Shown piece after piece: positions 14,722 through 14,931 of a stretch of 14,931 nucleotides of DNA. Origin of the DNA: an uncultured Burkholderiales bacterium (lineage in GTDB: Bacteria > Pseudomonadota > Gammaproteobacteria > Burkholderiales > Burkholderiaceae_C). The notes under the pieces are model-generated. The model made no database searches. It was not told where the DNA came from and worked only from the letters and a program-made list of their open reading frames with translations. Positions within the stretch are counted from its first letter, which is position 1. Each line of letters begins with the position of its first letter. Where the stretch lies: assembly GCA_903887655.1 (NCBI GenBank), contig CAISQQ010000239.1:1-14931 (forward strand). The letters run 5' to 3'. Both the position numbers and the translations under genes were made by a program.

Positions 14722-14750
14722 GTTATATCGAAACAATGAAAAAACATCAA
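14722..14750 (-). promoter_or_regulatory. Sigma-70-like promoter of glcB
   Basis: On the minus strand TTGATG (14745-14750) and TATAAC (14722-14727) are separated by exactly 17 bases, the optimal spacing, in an AT-rich patch that stands out from its surroundings. Initiation near 14715 would leave only about 7 bases before the glcB ATG, and there is no ribosome site, so the transcript would be nearly leaderless. Confidence 0.6.
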
Positions 14751-14760
14751 AACGGGCAAG

Positions 14761-14810
14761 GACCACTCGGTCGTTCATGACCGCGCTTGGAGCCCCACTT
14801 AATCCTAAGT
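14761..14810. promoter_or_regulatory. Cluster of inverted repeats upstream of the glcB promoter
   Basis: GACC-N4-GGTC (14761-14772) overlaps CGGTC-N6-GACCG (14768-14783), giving three GACC/GGTC half-sites. A third palindrome, ACTTA-ATCC-TAAGT, lies at 14797-14810. The first pair begins about 10 bases upstream of the glcB -35 box, a usual place for an activator. The regulator is unknown. Confidence 0.4.
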
Positions 14811-14871
14811 TTAACGGTGAGTGGCCCCAAGTCGGGTCCCATTCTTCGCATTCCCGCAAAAAACCATCGGC

Positions 14872-14931
14872 ATGAACCGTTTTGGTGCTCACTTGCTGGC
14901 GCTGGTGGCTGGCAATGACGAGGCTGAGCCC
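14872..14931 (+). CDS. Possible start of a rightward gene, cut by the window end
   Basis: From ATG 14872 the frame is open for 20 codons to the window edge (MNRFGAHLLALVAGNDEAEP). It would be divergent from glcB with a gap of 163 bases that holds the glcB promoter and the inverted repeats. There is no convincing ribosome site, and I do not recognise a family from 20 residues. Two minus-strand frames are also open here, so a leftward gene end cannot be excluded. Confidence 0.25.
   Translation, partial: MNRFGAHLLALVAGNDEAEP

Noticed and set aside
14647..14892. An 81-codon minus-strand frame beginning upstream of glcB, with a stretch HADGFLRECEEW faintly like TusE
   Set aside because: The likeness is a few residues only, the frame runs through the glcB promoter and into glcB in another frame, and there is no ribosome site.

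Overview
The window is core chromosome of a betaproteobacterium of the order Burkholderiales, most likely a Comamonadaceae relative. I base this on recalled family resemblance: the NodI/NodJ-type ABC pair, the fur-bamE-dapB and leuS-lptE-holA-proA orders, and a GshA of the proteobacterial (non-E. coli) type. G+C looks moderately high (about 60% by eye) and TTG is a favoured leucine codon throughout. I see no phage, transposon, CRISPR, tRNA or rRNA. Coding density is very high and no gene-free stretch exceeds about 225 bases.

Layout from left to right. 1-1379 (+): the end of a NodI-like ABC ATPase and a translationally coupled NodJ-like permease. 1387-1827 (-): the Fur metalloregulator, facing the permease across 7 bases. 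1926-3452 (+): the outer-membrane assembly lipoprotein BamE, then DapB for lysine and peptidoglycan precursor synthesis. 3577-9323 (+): a tight run of leuS, lptE, holA and proA, with gaps of 14 and 43 bases and then a 4-base overlap, so probably one operon. It combines leucyl-tRNA charging, LPS export, the replicative clamp loader and proline synthesis. 9429-11857 (+): gshA and gshB, the two steps of glutathione synthesis, ended by a good intrinsic terminator. 11946-14708 (-): malate synthase G (glcB) followed by a small membrane protein of unknown function. The last 60 bases may hold the start of another rightward gene, divergent from glcB.

The genes are housekeeping ones grouped by envelope biogenesis (bamE, lptE, dapB product for peptidoglycan), amino-acid supply (dapB, proA, leuS), redox and iron control (fur, gshAB) and glyoxylate use (glcB). 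The most unusual signals are small: an 11-base tandem repeat that contains the glcB stop codon, a compact glcB promoter with almost no leader and inverted repeats just upstream, a hairpin leader before leuS with an in-frame upstream ATG and a leucine-rich extension, a Tat-like signal on LptE, and an uncharacterised membrane protein. I did not find convincing evidence of a new multi-gene system.
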